Positions 34,553 through 43,210 of a stretch of 64,000 nt of DNA are shown here, piece by piece (position 1 is the first letter of the stretch; each line of letters begins with the position of its first letter). This DNA comes from Jeotgalibacillus aurantiacus (lineage in GTDB: Bacteria > Bacillota > Bacilli > Bacillales > Jeotgalibacillaceae): NCBI RefSeq assembly GCF_020595125.1, contig NZ_JACNMS010000002.1, forward strand, positions 248,001 through 312,000, in the 5' to 3' direction. A program made the translations under genes and the position numbers. Under the pieces are notes generated by a model that was given only the letters and a program-made list of their open reading frames with translations, was not told the origin of the DNA and did not search any database.

Positions 34553-36118
34553 GTGCCCGAAAAGGAAAGTGGTGAAAAGATGGATAAGGATCCAAATGTT
34601 CAGGACAACAATGGACCTGAGCAGGAAGTCGAGGAGACAAAAGAAACGGTCTCCAGGTTTGTTACGATTAAGAAATTTCATTTGGTGATGATTCTGTTTT
34701 TTACCGTCATCTTAACCGCCGGCGTTTCCATTTTCGCTCTTTCATTTGGTGAGGAAAAAGCGGTTACGGTTGGGGTTCCTGAAAGAACAGAATTCAACAA
34801 GCTGTATAGTGTTTATGACAAAATTCAGGAAGATTATATTCTTGAAATCGATAATGAAGAATTAATCAATGGAGCCGTTAATGGCATGATTGATGCGCTT
34901 GGCGATCCATATTCTGATTACATGAATGAGGAAGAGGCTGCTCAATTTAATGAGAATATTACCTCAAGTTTTCAGGGAATCGGGGCAGAAATACAATCGA
35001 TTAATGGTTTGATTACCGTTGTATCACCTATAAAAGGATCCCCTGCAGAAAAAGCCGGCATATTGCCTAATGATCAGATTCTGAGTGTAGATGGTGAAAG
35101 TATCAGGGGAATGAGCGCAACAGATGCTGTCATGCTTATCCGTGGTGAAAAAGGTACAGAGGTCACGCTTACCATTCAGCGTCAGGGATCTGATGAACCA
35201 ATCGAAGTGACGATTACCCGTGATGATATTCCACTTGATACAGTTTATTATGAGATGGATGATAATAAGATAGCCACGGTACAATTAACGAGCTTTTCCG
35301 AGACTACTTTTGATGAGCTGACAGAAGCGCTTGCTGACCTGGAATCACAGGGTATGGAAGGTCTTGTACTGGATTTGCGTCAAAATCCGGGTGGGCTGCT
35401 TCCACAGGCGATCTCAATTGCCAATCTCTTTGTTCCTGAAGGTGAAACCATCGTTCAGATTGAAGAGAAAAATGGTGAGAAACAGGTTATTTCAGCTCAG
35501 GAAGGTGACAAGGTCAATGTCCCAACGGCCGTTCTGATCGATGAAGGAAGCGCCAGTGCTTCGGAAATCGTAGCTGCAGCAGTAAATGAAACGGCAGATA
35601 TTCCGTTGTTCGGTAAAACGACTTTCGGTAAAGGAACGGTTCAGACTGCTGAAGATTTCAGTGATTCCTCAAATATTAAGATTACAACAGCGCGCTGGCT
35701 GACACCTGAAGATAATTGGGTACACGAAGAAGGAATCAGTCCAACGACTGAGGTGGATCTTCCAGCGTATGCGACATTGCCATTCCTAAATATTGATGTT
35801 GAGCTGAAAGAGTCGATGGTTTCAGACGAAATCCAGACACTTGAACAGATGCTTGCAGCCCTTGGCTATGAGACAGGGGAAGCAGATGGTTTATTTGATG
35901 AAAACACTGTCTCTGCAGTTGAATCTTTTCAGTCTGAAAATGAGCTCGAAGCAACAGGCACTGTGACACCTGAAACGGCATCAGCTATTATGCTGAGCCT
36001 GAGAGAACAATTGCAAAATGATGATCCACAGCAAAATGCAGCTGTTGAGTATTTAATTCAGGAAGCTGGTAATGCTCCAGCGGAAGAAGAGAATTCAGAA
36101 GAGGATTCAGCAGCTTGA
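34553..36118 (+). CDS. ctpA: S41-family C-terminal processing protease (CtpA type)
   Basis: A 521-residue exported protease. Order of parts: an acidic cytoplasmic tail (about 1-40), one membrane helix (about 42-66), a family N-terminal region, a PDZ domain (about 140-220, with QGIGAEI and ILPNDQILSVDGE), the Ser-Lys protease core with the nucleophile in DEGSASASEIVAAA (about 337) and the general base Lys in FGKTTFGKGTVQ (about 361), and a peptidoglycan-binding domain (about 425-475, LGYETGEADGLFDENTVSAVESFQ). GTG 34553 follows GGAG by eight bases; ATG 34580 is an alternative. The last residues are unusually Glu-rich. Confidence 0.88.
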   Translation: MPEKESGEKMDKDPNVQDNNGPEQEVEETKETVSRFVTIKKFHLVMILFFTVILTAGVSIFALSFGEEKAVTVGVPERTEFNKLYSVYDKIQEDYILEIDNEELINGAVNGMIDALGDPYSDYMNEEEAAQFNENITSSFQGIGAEIQSINGLITVVSPIKGSPAEKAGILPNDQILSVDGESIRGMSATDAVMLIRGEKGTEVTLTIQRQGSDEPIEVTITRDDIPLDTVYYEMDDNKIATVQLTSFSETTFDELTEALADLESQGMEGLVLDLRQNPGGLLPQAISIANLFVPEGETIVQIEEKNGEKQVISAQEGDKVNVPTAVLIDEGSASASEIVAAAVNETADIPLFGKTTFGKGTVQTAEDFSDSSNIKITTARWLTPEDNWVHEEGISPTTEVDLPAYATLPFLNIDVELKESMVSDEIQTLEQMLAALGYETGEADGLFDENTVSAVESFQSENELEATGTVTPETASAIMLSLREQLQNDDPQQNAAVEYLIQEAGNAPAEEENSEEDSAA

Positions 36119-36130
36119 TTTGCTGAGAAA

Positions 36131-36177
36131 AGGTCTGGTTGAAGCTGAATAAGCGGCTGCCAGACCTTTCTTTTTTA
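36131..36177 (+). terminator. Terminator after ctpA
   Basis: AGGTCTGG and CCAGACCT form the stem around a long loop, followed by a TTTCTTTTTT tract. Confidence 0.85.
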
Positions 36178-36209
36178 ATGAAAAAGATTTAAAAACAGAG
36201 GTGAAAGCA

Positions 36210-37139
36210 ATGACAACAAAAAAACCTGTCTACATATTGTCCGGATTTCTCGGAAGCGGTAAAACGACACTACTTAAACAGCTGATCAAATTCGAAAAAG
36301 ATCAATCCCGAAAACCGGCCGTCCTAATGAACGAAGCGGGGAGTGTATCGATTGATTCTTCCGAAGTTGATGAGGGCATTCCACTTGCTGAACTGCTTGA
36401 TGGCTGCATTTGCTGTACGATTCAGGAGAAGCTTGAGAGTCAGCTTCAGTCACTATTGATAAAAGAAGAATTTGACAGCCTGATTATTGAAACAACCGGT
36501 GCTGCTCATCCTGTAGAGGTCGTTGATTCAGTAATGTCTCCATTATTCGCCCACCATTTTGATTTTAAAGGGATCGTGACAATCGTCGATGTACATCAGT
36601 GGAGCAACAGAAGCGCATTTCCTGTTCAGGTTCTGCAGCTGATGCGGGAACAGGTTCGCCATGCAGGTGTGATCCTGTTAAATAAAACAGATCTTATTAA
36701 TGACATGCAGGCTGCTTCAATTGTCGGGGAGCTTCAGGAAATTAATCCTGATGCACAAATCATCATGACCACCTATTCAAGCGTGAATCCATCAGTGCTT
36801 CACTCACTCGGCTATAACAGAAAGGAGTCAGTATCCGTTCGTGCTGATAAGGATCTGAATTTAAATACAGTAGTTTATACGTTTAACCACCGAATTAATA
36901 GACATGCCTTTGAAGAATGGCTGAAGGCCCAGCCCGATCATATTTACCGTATAAAAGGTTTTGTGCCATTTGAGGATGAAAAGTACCCTGTCTTATTTCA
37001 GTACTCATACGGCATGCCACTTTATTTCTTACAGGATATGAACATGCCGACGAATCTCGTGGTTATCGGGAGCGGTCTGGATAAGAAGCTCGTGGCTGAT
37101 TCGCTGTTGGAATTGGAGCAGAAACATGAATCAGGATGA
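36210..37139 (+). CDS. G3E-family GTPase (CobW/YjiA type)
   Basis: A 309-residue G3E P-loop GTPase. Walker A GFLGSGKTT is at 12-20, the metal-binding CxCC motif C66-I-C68-C69 (DGCICCTIQEKL) follows, and NKTD (about 152) gives guanine specificity. A CobW C-terminal domain spans about 215-300. Family members insert or deliver Zn, Co or Ni to target proteins; whether this one works in zinc stress (YciC/ZagA-like) is not clear and no Zur box was recognised. GAGGTG fits ATG 36210 better than the open GTG 36201. Its last 14 bases overlap the next gene. Confidence 0.85.
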   Translation: MTTKKPVYILSGFLGSGKTTLLKQLIKFEKDQSRKPAVLMNEAGSVSIDSSEVDEGIPLAELLDGCICCTIQEKLESQLQSLLIKEEFDSLIIETTGAAHPVEVVDSVMSPLFAHHFDFKGIVTIVDVHQWSNRSAFPVQVLQLMREQVRHAGVILLNKTDLINDMQAASIVGELQEINPDAQIIMTTYSSVNPSVLHSLGYNRKESVSVRADKDLNLNTVVYTFNHRINRHAFEEWLKAQPDHIYRIKGFVPFEDEKYPVLFQYSYGMPLYFLQDMNMPTNLVVIGSGLDKKLVADSLLELEQKHESG

Positions 37140-37383
37140 AATGCTGACTTTATACGGCAGCCTTTGGCAAAACAGAGAATGGCGTTCTTTAGAGGAAATG
37201 ATTGATTCGATTCAACAGGAATGGCTCGATCAGAATACACATCCAAGATTAAGAAAAACTCCTGACGAAAAATTCATCATCAGTATTGAAAGAGTTACAG
37301 GTTCTACACTACCAAAAGACGATCAGCGAAAGCTCGTACTCTTTTTATCAGCTTTATATCGTCAAACTTTCTTTAATAATTGA
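37126..37383 (+). CDS. Small hypothetical protein coupled to the G3E GTPase
   Basis: An 85-residue protein, likely helical, beginning MNQDEMLTLYGSLWQNREWRS and containing RLRKTPDEKFIISIERVTG. It has no cysteine, signal or membrane segment. TTGGAG lies about nine bases before ATG 37126 and the start overlaps the GTPase gene by 14 bases, so translational coupling is likely. I do not recognise the family. A role as partner or target of the metallochaperone GTPase would be a guess from position only. Confidence 0.65.
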   Translation: MNQDEMLTLYGSLWQNREWRSLEEMIDSIQQEWLDQNTHPRLRKTPDEKFIISIERVTGSTLPKDDQRKLVLFLSALYRQTFFNN

Positions 37384-37548
37384 AATACAGCAGTCATAAT
37401 TGTAAAAATTATTAAAATCTGAAACTTTGTCAATCCTTAAATTACGGTAATTGATACCATGTTGATCAGATGTTCGGTTAATGAGGAAAAATTGTCACTC
37501 CATCCATAACGATCCTGATCCATGATTTTAAAGCATTTCGGACTATTC

Positions 37549-37596
37549 AGGTGCTAAAATCAGGAAATGATGTTCCTATTTTTAGCACCTTTTTTG
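37549..37596 (+). terminator. Terminator upstream of the CAP-domain gene
   Basis: AGGTGCTAAAA ... TTTTAGCACCT stem with inner CAGGAA/TTCCT pairing and six T residues. The spacer from 37384 to 37682 otherwise shows only a TATAAT-like box at 37602-37607, a likely promoter for the next gene. Confidence 0.85.
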
Positions 37597-37682
37597 TTTG
37601 TATAATCCTTCCTTAAATATGACAGAAAATCCGATGGTAGGATAAGAGTGTCAACAGACACAATGTTAAGGGAGGAAATACA

Positions 37683-38519
37683 ATGTTAAAGAATTTAATT
37701 GTTGCCACTACCGTCTCAGCGCTTATGTTATCTTTTACCGGACAGTCAGCAGATGCCCACAGCAAAGACCAGCAGAAGCCTTATATTTATTACATGGAGG
37801 TTAACTCATTAAATATTAATGAATTACAGGAGAAAATTAATCTTCTTTTGCAAAATCATAAATCTATGTATCTCCAAAATAAAAAAGCTTTCCACGAAAA
37901 GCCTGTACCTGCTGAGAAAACAGAGGCTCCTGTTGAAGAACCTGTAGCAGCTCCGGCTCCAGTAGTTGAGCAGCCTGCTCAAGAGCCAGCTGTAGCGGAA
38001 ACTGAACAGTCTCCAGCTCAAAATGAAGCACCGGAAGTTCAGCAGCCTGAACCGGTTCCGGCTCAAAATGAAGCACCAGCAGTTCAGCAGCCTGAACAGC
38101 GAGAAGTAGAAGAGCAGAAAACGCAACAGTCAGAGCCTGCCATCTCATCCTTTGAGCAGCAGGTTGTTAATCTGACAAACCAGGAGCGCGAAAAAGCAGG
38201 TCTTGCGCCATTATCAATCGATGCAACACTGGCAAAAACAGCAAAAGAAAAGTCTTTGGATATGCAAAGAAATAATTACTTTTCCCACACAAGCCCGACT
38301 TATGGTTCCCCATTTGATATGATGAAGCAATTCGGGGTTGAGTATCGCAGTGCGGGTGAAAACATTGCCATGGGTCAAAGAACACCTGAAGAAGTCGTGA
38401 AGGCATGGATGAACAGTCCTGGCCACAGACAGAACATTCTTAGTTCTTCTTATACGCATATTGGTGTAGGGCACGCTGAGAACGGCAACTACTGGACACA
38501 AATGTTTATTGGAAAATAA
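37683..38519 (+). CDS. Secreted CAP-domain protein (YkwD type)
   Basis: A 278-residue exported protein. A signal peptide (MLKNLIVATTVSALMLSFTG, cleavage after ADA near residue 25) is followed by a short helical region and then a Pro/Glu/Ala/Gln-rich linker (about 75-155) that includes an imperfect tandem repeat around PAQNEAPxVQQPEP. The C-terminal CAP/SCP domain (about 158-278) has FSHTSPTYGSPFDMM, GENIAMG and MNSPGHRQNIL. CAP proteins of spore-formers occur on the cell surface or spore coat; their enzymatic role is unsettled. AGGGAGG precedes ATG 37683. Confidence 0.9.
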   Translation: MLKNLIVATTVSALMLSFTGQSADAHSKDQQKPYIYYMEVNSLNINELQEKINLLLQNHKSMYLQNKKAFHEKPVPAEKTEAPVEEPVAAPAPVVEQPAQEPAVAETEQSPAQNEAPEVQQPEPVPAQNEAPAVQQPEQREVEEQKTQQSEPAISSFEQQVVNLTNQEREKAGLAPLSIDATLAKTAKEKSLDMQRNNYFSHTSPTYGSPFDMMKQFGVEYRSAGENIAMGQRTPEEVVKAWMNSPGHRQNILSSSYTHIGVGHAENGNYWTQMFIGK

Positions 38520-38524
38520 TATGC

Positions 38525-38550
38525 AAAAAGCCTCCTTATGGGGGCTTTTT
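38525..38550 (+). terminator. Terminator after the CAP-domain gene
   Basis: AAAAGCCTCC/GGGGCTTTTT stem with a TTATG loop. Confidence 0.85.
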
Positions 38551-38616
38551 CTGTTATATCCGGAAATGAATAAACCACGGTATCTTTTCCCATACTGAAG
38601 GTAAGGAAGTGGTCAT

Positions 38617-40125
38617 ATGAACGAAAAATCCGGTAAATCGTTTAGAAAAATGCAGTACATTCGTGAATGTCAGTCGCTGGACGAGCTGATTGAACAACTG
38701 TCCTTTCATATGGGAAATACACAGGATCTCGTCACAGTAAAGGTGCAGTTTGCAGATAAAGAATCCGTTATTATTTATCTGGAATCTACAACAGACACAA
38801 ACCAGCTTGAGAAGACATTTGAATGGCTTACGAATGTGTATTGGGCTTCAGATGAACCAACAGAAACGTTAAAAATAGCTAAGGTTGAAACAGGTCAAAC
38901 ACTCCATGATACAGCAAAAAAAATACTTCTCGGGGATACTTACCTTTTTTCTATGGATCAAGGTTCCTGGATTACTTACAAAATCGGCAGTCCGCTTGTG
39001 CTGCAAAGAGCCATTCAGGAGCCTAAAAACGAGCAGGTAGTAAGAGGTGCGCATGCGGGATTTAATGAAAATATCATCTCTAATCTTTATCAAGTCCGCT
39101 CCAGACTAAAAAGTCCACATCTCGTCATACGATACTTTACAATCGGTGAATTATCACAAACTAAATGCGCATTATTATATCTTGATCATGTGGCCAATCC
39201 GATGGTCATCGAAGAAATTACAATGAGACTTCAGGCAATAAATACTGACGTTTCTTTTAGTATTGGAACAATGGAAGAATATATTGAGGATGATAACTTT
39301 TCTCCTTTTCCTCAATTTTTAAATACTGAAAGACCGGATCGGGTTGTAGGAAATCTGGCAGAAGGCAGATTTGCCCTGCTGCTTGATGGTTCACCTACTT
39401 CATTGATCGCACCTGTAAATTTCTTTGCTTTTTATCAGTCGCCGGATGATTATAATGGACGGTTTATGGTTGGAACATTTTACAGACTATTGAGGATAGC
39501 GAGTTTCTTAATCGCACTTTTGCTGCCTGCTATTTATATTGCGATTATCAGCTTTCATTTTGAAATTATTCCGCAGGATATTACTCTTCCAACTAAAAGA
39601 GCGATAGAAGATATACCTTACCCTCCATTATTTGAAGCACTTTTGCTGGAATTAACAATTGAATTAATCCGGGAAGCAGGGATAAGACTTCCAAATCCGA
39701 TCGGACAGACTATCGGGATCGTTGGGGGTCTTGTAATCGGAGATGCAGTCGTAAATGCAGGATTTATCTCAAACATTATGATCATTGTTGTCGCTTTAAC
39801 AGCTATTTCGTCTTTTGTTGTTCCGTCCGTTGAAATGAATACCACAGTCAGAATTTTAAGGTTTCCATTTATGATTTTGGCTTCATTATTTGGATTCTTC
39901 GGTGTCGCGATCGGATTAATCATTCTGACGATACATCTGATCAGATTGGAGTCCATGTGCACGCCTTATTTATCTCCTTTTGCACCATTTCATCTGTCTG
40001 CCGTTAAAGATATGTTTTTGAGGTTTCCAGCTTGGAGTCAATCGCAAAGACCCGCTGATGCCATGCCGATTAATAAAACACGTCATGGAAAGAACAGGTG
40101 GTGGAAGCATGAACGAAAAAAATGA
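38617..40125 (+). CDS. Spore germinant receptor subunit A (GerA family)
   Basis: A 502-residue GerAA-type subunit. A cytoplasmic N-terminal domain (about 1-280) leads to several membrane helices starting around FRLLRIASFLIALLLPAIYIAII. The family signature PFPPLFEALLLELTIELIREAGIRLP appears here in the form YPPLFEALLLELT with IREAGIRLPNPIGQTIGIVGGL. Subunits A, B and C form a nutrient-gated ion channel in the inner spore membrane. It overlaps the next gene by 17 bases. The exact germinant and the sigma-G promoter could not be assigned. Confidence 0.93.
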   Translation: MNEKSGKSFRKMQYIRECQSLDELIEQLSFHMGNTQDLVTVKVQFADKESVIIYLESTTDTNQLEKTFEWLTNVYWASDEPTETLKIAKVETGQTLHDTAKKILLGDTYLFSMDQGSWITYKIGSPLVLQRAIQEPKNEQVVRGAHAGFNENIISNLYQVRSRLKSPHLVIRYFTIGELSQTKCALLYLDHVANPMVIEEITMRLQAINTDVSFSIGTMEEYIEDDNFSPFPQFLNTERPDRVVGNLAEGRFALLLDGSPTSLIAPVNFFAFYQSPDDYNGRFMVGTFYRLLRIASFLIALLLPAIYIAIISFHFEIIPQDITLPTKRAIEDIPYPPLFEALLLELTIELIREAGIRLPNPIGQTIGIVGGLVIGDAVVNAGFISNIMIIVVALTAISSFVVPSVEMNTTVRILRFPFMILASLFGFFGVAIGLIILTIHLIRLESMCTPYLSPFAPFHLSAVKDMFLRFPAWSQSQRPADAMPINKTRHGKNRWWKHERKK

Positions 40126-41191
40126 AATTTCAGGCTGGCAGCTCTTTTTTTTAATTGTCCAGACACAAATTGGAGTAGGCGCGCTCTCAATGCCTGCGGA
40201 TATTTCAATTGAATCAGGCCACGACGCATGGATTTCTCTCGTTATTGCAGGGGTTCTGATGCAGATTCTAATACTTTTTTATTTCTGGATGATGACGACC
40301 GCAGGGGATATGAGTTATTTCGAGATAACCAAAAAAGCTTTTGGAAGAATTGTCGGTAAATGTTTGATCGCACTTTATAGTATTTATTTTATATATGTTG
40401 TTATTGTTTCCAACATCAGTTTTATCAAAGTCATCTCAGAATGGATTTATATGGACACACCAAGGTGGGTGCTAATGATATTGTTCCTCTTACCTGCTGT
40501 TTATCTTGTTCGTGGACATGTATCAACCATTGCCAGATTTTCAATGCTTGTTTCGTTTTTTCTGCCTATTTTAGTTTTCATCCTATTATTCGTTTATACC
40601 CAGCCGGAATTTTTATATTTACTCCCTGTCGGAGGAGAGGGAATAGAAAACATTTTGAAGGGATTAAAGCCTGCACTATTTGCTTTACTGGGGTTTGAAG
40701 CATTTCTTTACTTCAGTTCATATGTTAAGAAGGATCGGAAAAAAGAATTAAAAAAAGCAACATATGCAACCTTATTTGTTTTCATTTTTTATTTGTTCCT
40801 TATCATCACTACACAGGTGTTTTTTTATGTTGATGAGATTAAAATCATTCCTTACCCGGTACTCTACATCATGAAGGCATTAAGCTTTGTTATTGTTGAC
40901 AGGATCGATCTGCTGTTTTTAACTTTTTGGATGGTCATCGCTGCAACTTCGTTAATGAACTATTTATTTATCAGTTCCCAGGCAGTCAGGAATGTTTTTT
41001 TGCTGAAAGATCACGCCAATGCTGTTGTGATCATTGCTTTGCTCGTCCTGTTCATATCGAGTATTCCGAAAACAAAAGCAGATATAAAAGAATGGACAGA
41101 TGTTCTACTATATCTTTCAGTCGTTTTCACAATTTTTCTCCCTCTTATTACTTTTATATTATTCAGGTTAAGGAGAAGGATCGAGAAATGA
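40109..41191 (+). CDS. Spore germinant receptor subunit B (GerAB, APC-like transporter)
   Basis: About 360 residues with ten hydrophobic segments, of the GerAB/spore germination family within the APC superfamily. This subunit binds the germinant in characterised receptors. The motif QTQIGVGALSMPADI at the start of the first helix is typical. The frame opens at 40058, but GGTGGTGGAAGC precedes ATG 40109, giving MNEKNEISGWQL. It overlaps the A subunit gene upstream and the C subunit gene downstream (ATGA), so the three subunits are translationally coupled. Confidence 0.92.
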   Translation: MNEKNEISGWQLFFLIVQTQIGVGALSMPADISIESGHDAWISLVIAGVLMQILILFYFWMMTTAGDMSYFEITKKAFGRIVGKCLIALYSIYFIYVVIVSNISFIKVISEWIYMDTPRWVLMILFLLPAVYLVRGHVSTIARFSMLVSFFLPILVFILLFVYTQPEFLYLLPVGGEGIENILKGLKPALFALLGFEAFLYFSSYVKKDRKKELKKATYATLFVFIFYLFLIITTQVFFYVDEIKIIPYPVLYIMKALSFVIVDRIDLLFLTFWMVIAATSLMNYLFISSQAVRNVFLLKDHANAVVIIALLVLFISSIPKTKADIKEWTDVLLYLSVVFTIFLPLITFILFRLRRRIEK

Positions 41192-42282
41192 AAAAATATA
41201 TGTATTTATTACCGGCTATAATTTTACTATCCGGTTGCTGGGACCAAAATCTGTTAAAGGATGTTCAGTTAGTCTATACCGTTGGCTGGGATCAGAATGA
41301 GGATGGATCGGTTACTTCCACTGCTTTGGCTCCTCCGATTGATCAGACTGTAGAGCATGTAAACAGATTGACAATAGAGGGGAATACATTGAGAGACGCC
41401 CGTTATAACATGGATGTATATGTTGCAGAACATATCGATTTTGCAAAGCTTCAAGCAGGTATCGTTGGAATTGATATGGCGAGAGACAAGCTGTATCCTT
41501 TTTTAGACGTGCTTTATCGTAATCCTAAGAATCATTTGAATGCCAGACTTGCCATGACGAACACCAGTGCAGCTGAATTACTGTCATCCAAAATTGACTC
41601 ACAGAGAAATCAATCAGAATACTTTTCGGGTTTACTTGAAAGCTCTGAGTTAACAAGTGTAGTCCCGAATATATCTTTACAACGCGCCTGCACTATTTTA
41701 TTTGATCCCGGCACAGATTTATACTTGCCTTATATTACTTATGAAAAAGATATGTTAAGGGCGAAAGTTTCCGGAATCGGACTATTTAGCAAACAGAAAT
41801 ATACAGACGTTTATTTGAATGAGGATCAAAGCGTCATCTTTAATATTCTTAATAATGAGACCAGTACGATTGTAACGTTAACAAAAAGAATTACAGACGG
41901 GAAAGAACCGGAAGTGTCCAATTGGGTTTCTGTAAATATTGAAAAATCAAAAACAGATATAAAAATAAAAGAGAACCCTTTCAGGGCAGAAATTATGCTG
42001 AAAGCGGATGTTGTTATTTCGGAATATGGTCCTGATCATTTACAAAGTGAAAAGAAATTGAATGAATTTAAAACCTTTTGGGAAAAAGAATTAAAAAAAG
42101 ATATTGATGAGATATTGGAAATAACACAGGAAGTTGAATCCGACGTTTTTGGAATCGGAAAGAGAACGGCCGCATTTAAGCCTGCATATTGGGATGAAGA
42201 AAGATGGCATGACATATACAGGGATATGGAGATTACTTCAAAAGTATCTGTCAAGATGATTGGTACGGGAATTATTGACTGA
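41188..42282 (+). CDS. Spore germinant receptor subunit C (GerAC lipoprotein)
   Basis: A 364-residue lipoprotein. The signal peptide MKKYMYLLPAIILLSGC ends in lipobox LLSGC, followed by the GerAC hallmark CWDQ. The rest is the alpha/beta GerAC domain (with VYTVGWDQNEDG and late VFGIGKRTAAFKP). The frame is open far upstream (to 40927), but that part overlaps the B subunit in another frame and has no start signal; AAGGAGAAGG precedes ATG 41188. Completes the A-B-C receptor operon. Confidence 0.93.
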   Translation: MKKYMYLLPAIILLSGCWDQNLLKDVQLVYTVGWDQNEDGSVTSTALAPPIDQTVEHVNRLTIEGNTLRDARYNMDVYVAEHIDFAKLQAGIVGIDMARDKLYPFLDVLYRNPKNHLNARLAMTNTSAAELLSSKIDSQRNQSEYFSGLLESSELTSVVPNISLQRACTILFDPGTDLYLPYITYEKDMLRAKVSGIGLFSKQKYTDVYLNEDQSVIFNILNNETSTIVTLTKRITDGKEPEVSNWVSVNIEKSKTDIKIKENPFRAEIMLKADVVISEYGPDHLQSEKKLNEFKTFWEKELKKDIDEILEITQEVESDVFGIGKRTAAFKPAYWDEERWHDIYRDMEITSKVSVKMIGTGIID

Positions 42283-42364
42283 TCAACATCACGAAGGTTA
42301 AAAGTTGCATTTCAGACATTTTCATTCATACTTGAAGTATCAATAGCTGATGGAGTGAACGTCA

Positions 42365-43144
42365 ATGACAAAAACCGTTCTAATTACTGGTGGAACAAAG
42401 GGAATCGGGAAGGTTACAGCACTACAATTTGCTGAAAAAAAATATCAGATCGTGGTGAACTACCGTTCTGATGAAAAACAGGCAGAACAGTTCGCCAGCA
42501 AGCTGTCCCTCGTAAGCGGGAAAGAATGCAAAATAATTAAAGCAGATATATCAACTGAAAAAGGTTGCGAATCTTTAGTTTCAAAAATAAAAGAACACGA
42601 CCTTCATATTGATATTTTAATTCACAACGCCGGACCTTATATCAGTGACCGGAAAAAAATGACTGAGTATTCTTTTAATGAATGGAGCACCATGATTAAT
42701 GGAAATCTTAATGCGGTTTTTCATTTATCTAAAGCTTTTATTCCTCATATGAGAGAGCAGAAATGGGGACGTATCATTACATACGGGTTTGACCGTGCCG
42801 AAACCGCACCAGGATGGATGTACCGGTCTGCATTTGCTGCGGCAAAAAGCGGTCTTGTTTCACTGACAAAGACCATCTCAATGGAAGAGGCTGAAAACGG
42901 CATAACCGCTAATATGGTATGTCCTGGAGATATTACAGGGGAATGGAAAGAAAAAGTGATTGAAAGCGCTCAGGAATCAGATGATCATCAAAATCCTGTT
43001 GGTCGTCCCGGAACCGGGGAGGATCTGGCCAGAATGATTTCATTCCTTTGTGATGATCATTCTGACTTTGTTACAGGCGCAGTTATCCCTGTAACAGGAG
43101 GAAAGGATGTTCTTGGGAAGGTTTTTCGGGACACTGTACGATAA
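42365..43144 (+). CDS. SDR-family protein with a non-canonical active site
   Basis: A 259-residue Rossmann SDR with TGGTKGIG (about 8-15) and HNAGP (about 92), so NAD(P) binding looks intact. The classical Y-x3-K pair is changed: the residue four before Lys161 is Phe157, and a tyrosine (Tyr153) lies eight before the lysine. The usual catalytic serine region reads ITYGFDRAE, without Ser. The protein may use a shifted tyrosine, as the FabI/FabL enoyl reductases do with Y-x6-K, or may be a non-enzymatic binder. GGAGTG precedes ATG 42365. Its own promoter region lies in the 82-base gap after gerAC. Confidence 0.8.
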   Translation: MTKTVLITGGTKGIGKVTALQFAEKKYQIVVNYRSDEKQAEQFASKLSLVSGKECKIIKADISTEKGCESLVSKIKEHDLHIDILIHNAGPYISDRKKMTEYSFNEWSTMINGNLNAVFHLSKAFIPHMREQKWGRIITYGFDRAETAPGWMYRSAFAAAKSGLVSLTKTISMEEAENGITANMVCPGDITGEWKEKVIESAQESDDHQNPVGRPGTGEDLARMISFLCDDHSDFVTGAVIPVTGGKDVLGKVFRDTVR

Positions 43145-43166
43145 TCTTCATCCGATTTGAATACGT

Positions 43167-43210
43167 AAAAAAGGTGGGACAACTCTGATCAGAGTTTTGT
43201 CCCACCTTCG
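43167..43210. terminator. Shared terminator overlapping the end of the MATE gene
   Basis: AAGGTGGGACAA and TTGTCCCACCTT form a 12-bp stem. The downstream arm encodes the last residues of the minus-strand MATE gene, whose stop codon is inside the loop. A T run follows on the minus strand. Confidence 0.8.

Noticed and set aside
37824-38148. Minus-strand frames of 94-100 aa across the CAP gene linker
   Set aside because: They are antisense reads of the Pro/Gln-rich repeat, which naturally gives long stop-free frames.
40927-41187. N-terminal extension of the GerAC frame
   Set aside because: It overlaps the GerAB gene out of frame. A lipoprotein signal sequence begins at ATG 41188 after a good ribosome-binding site.
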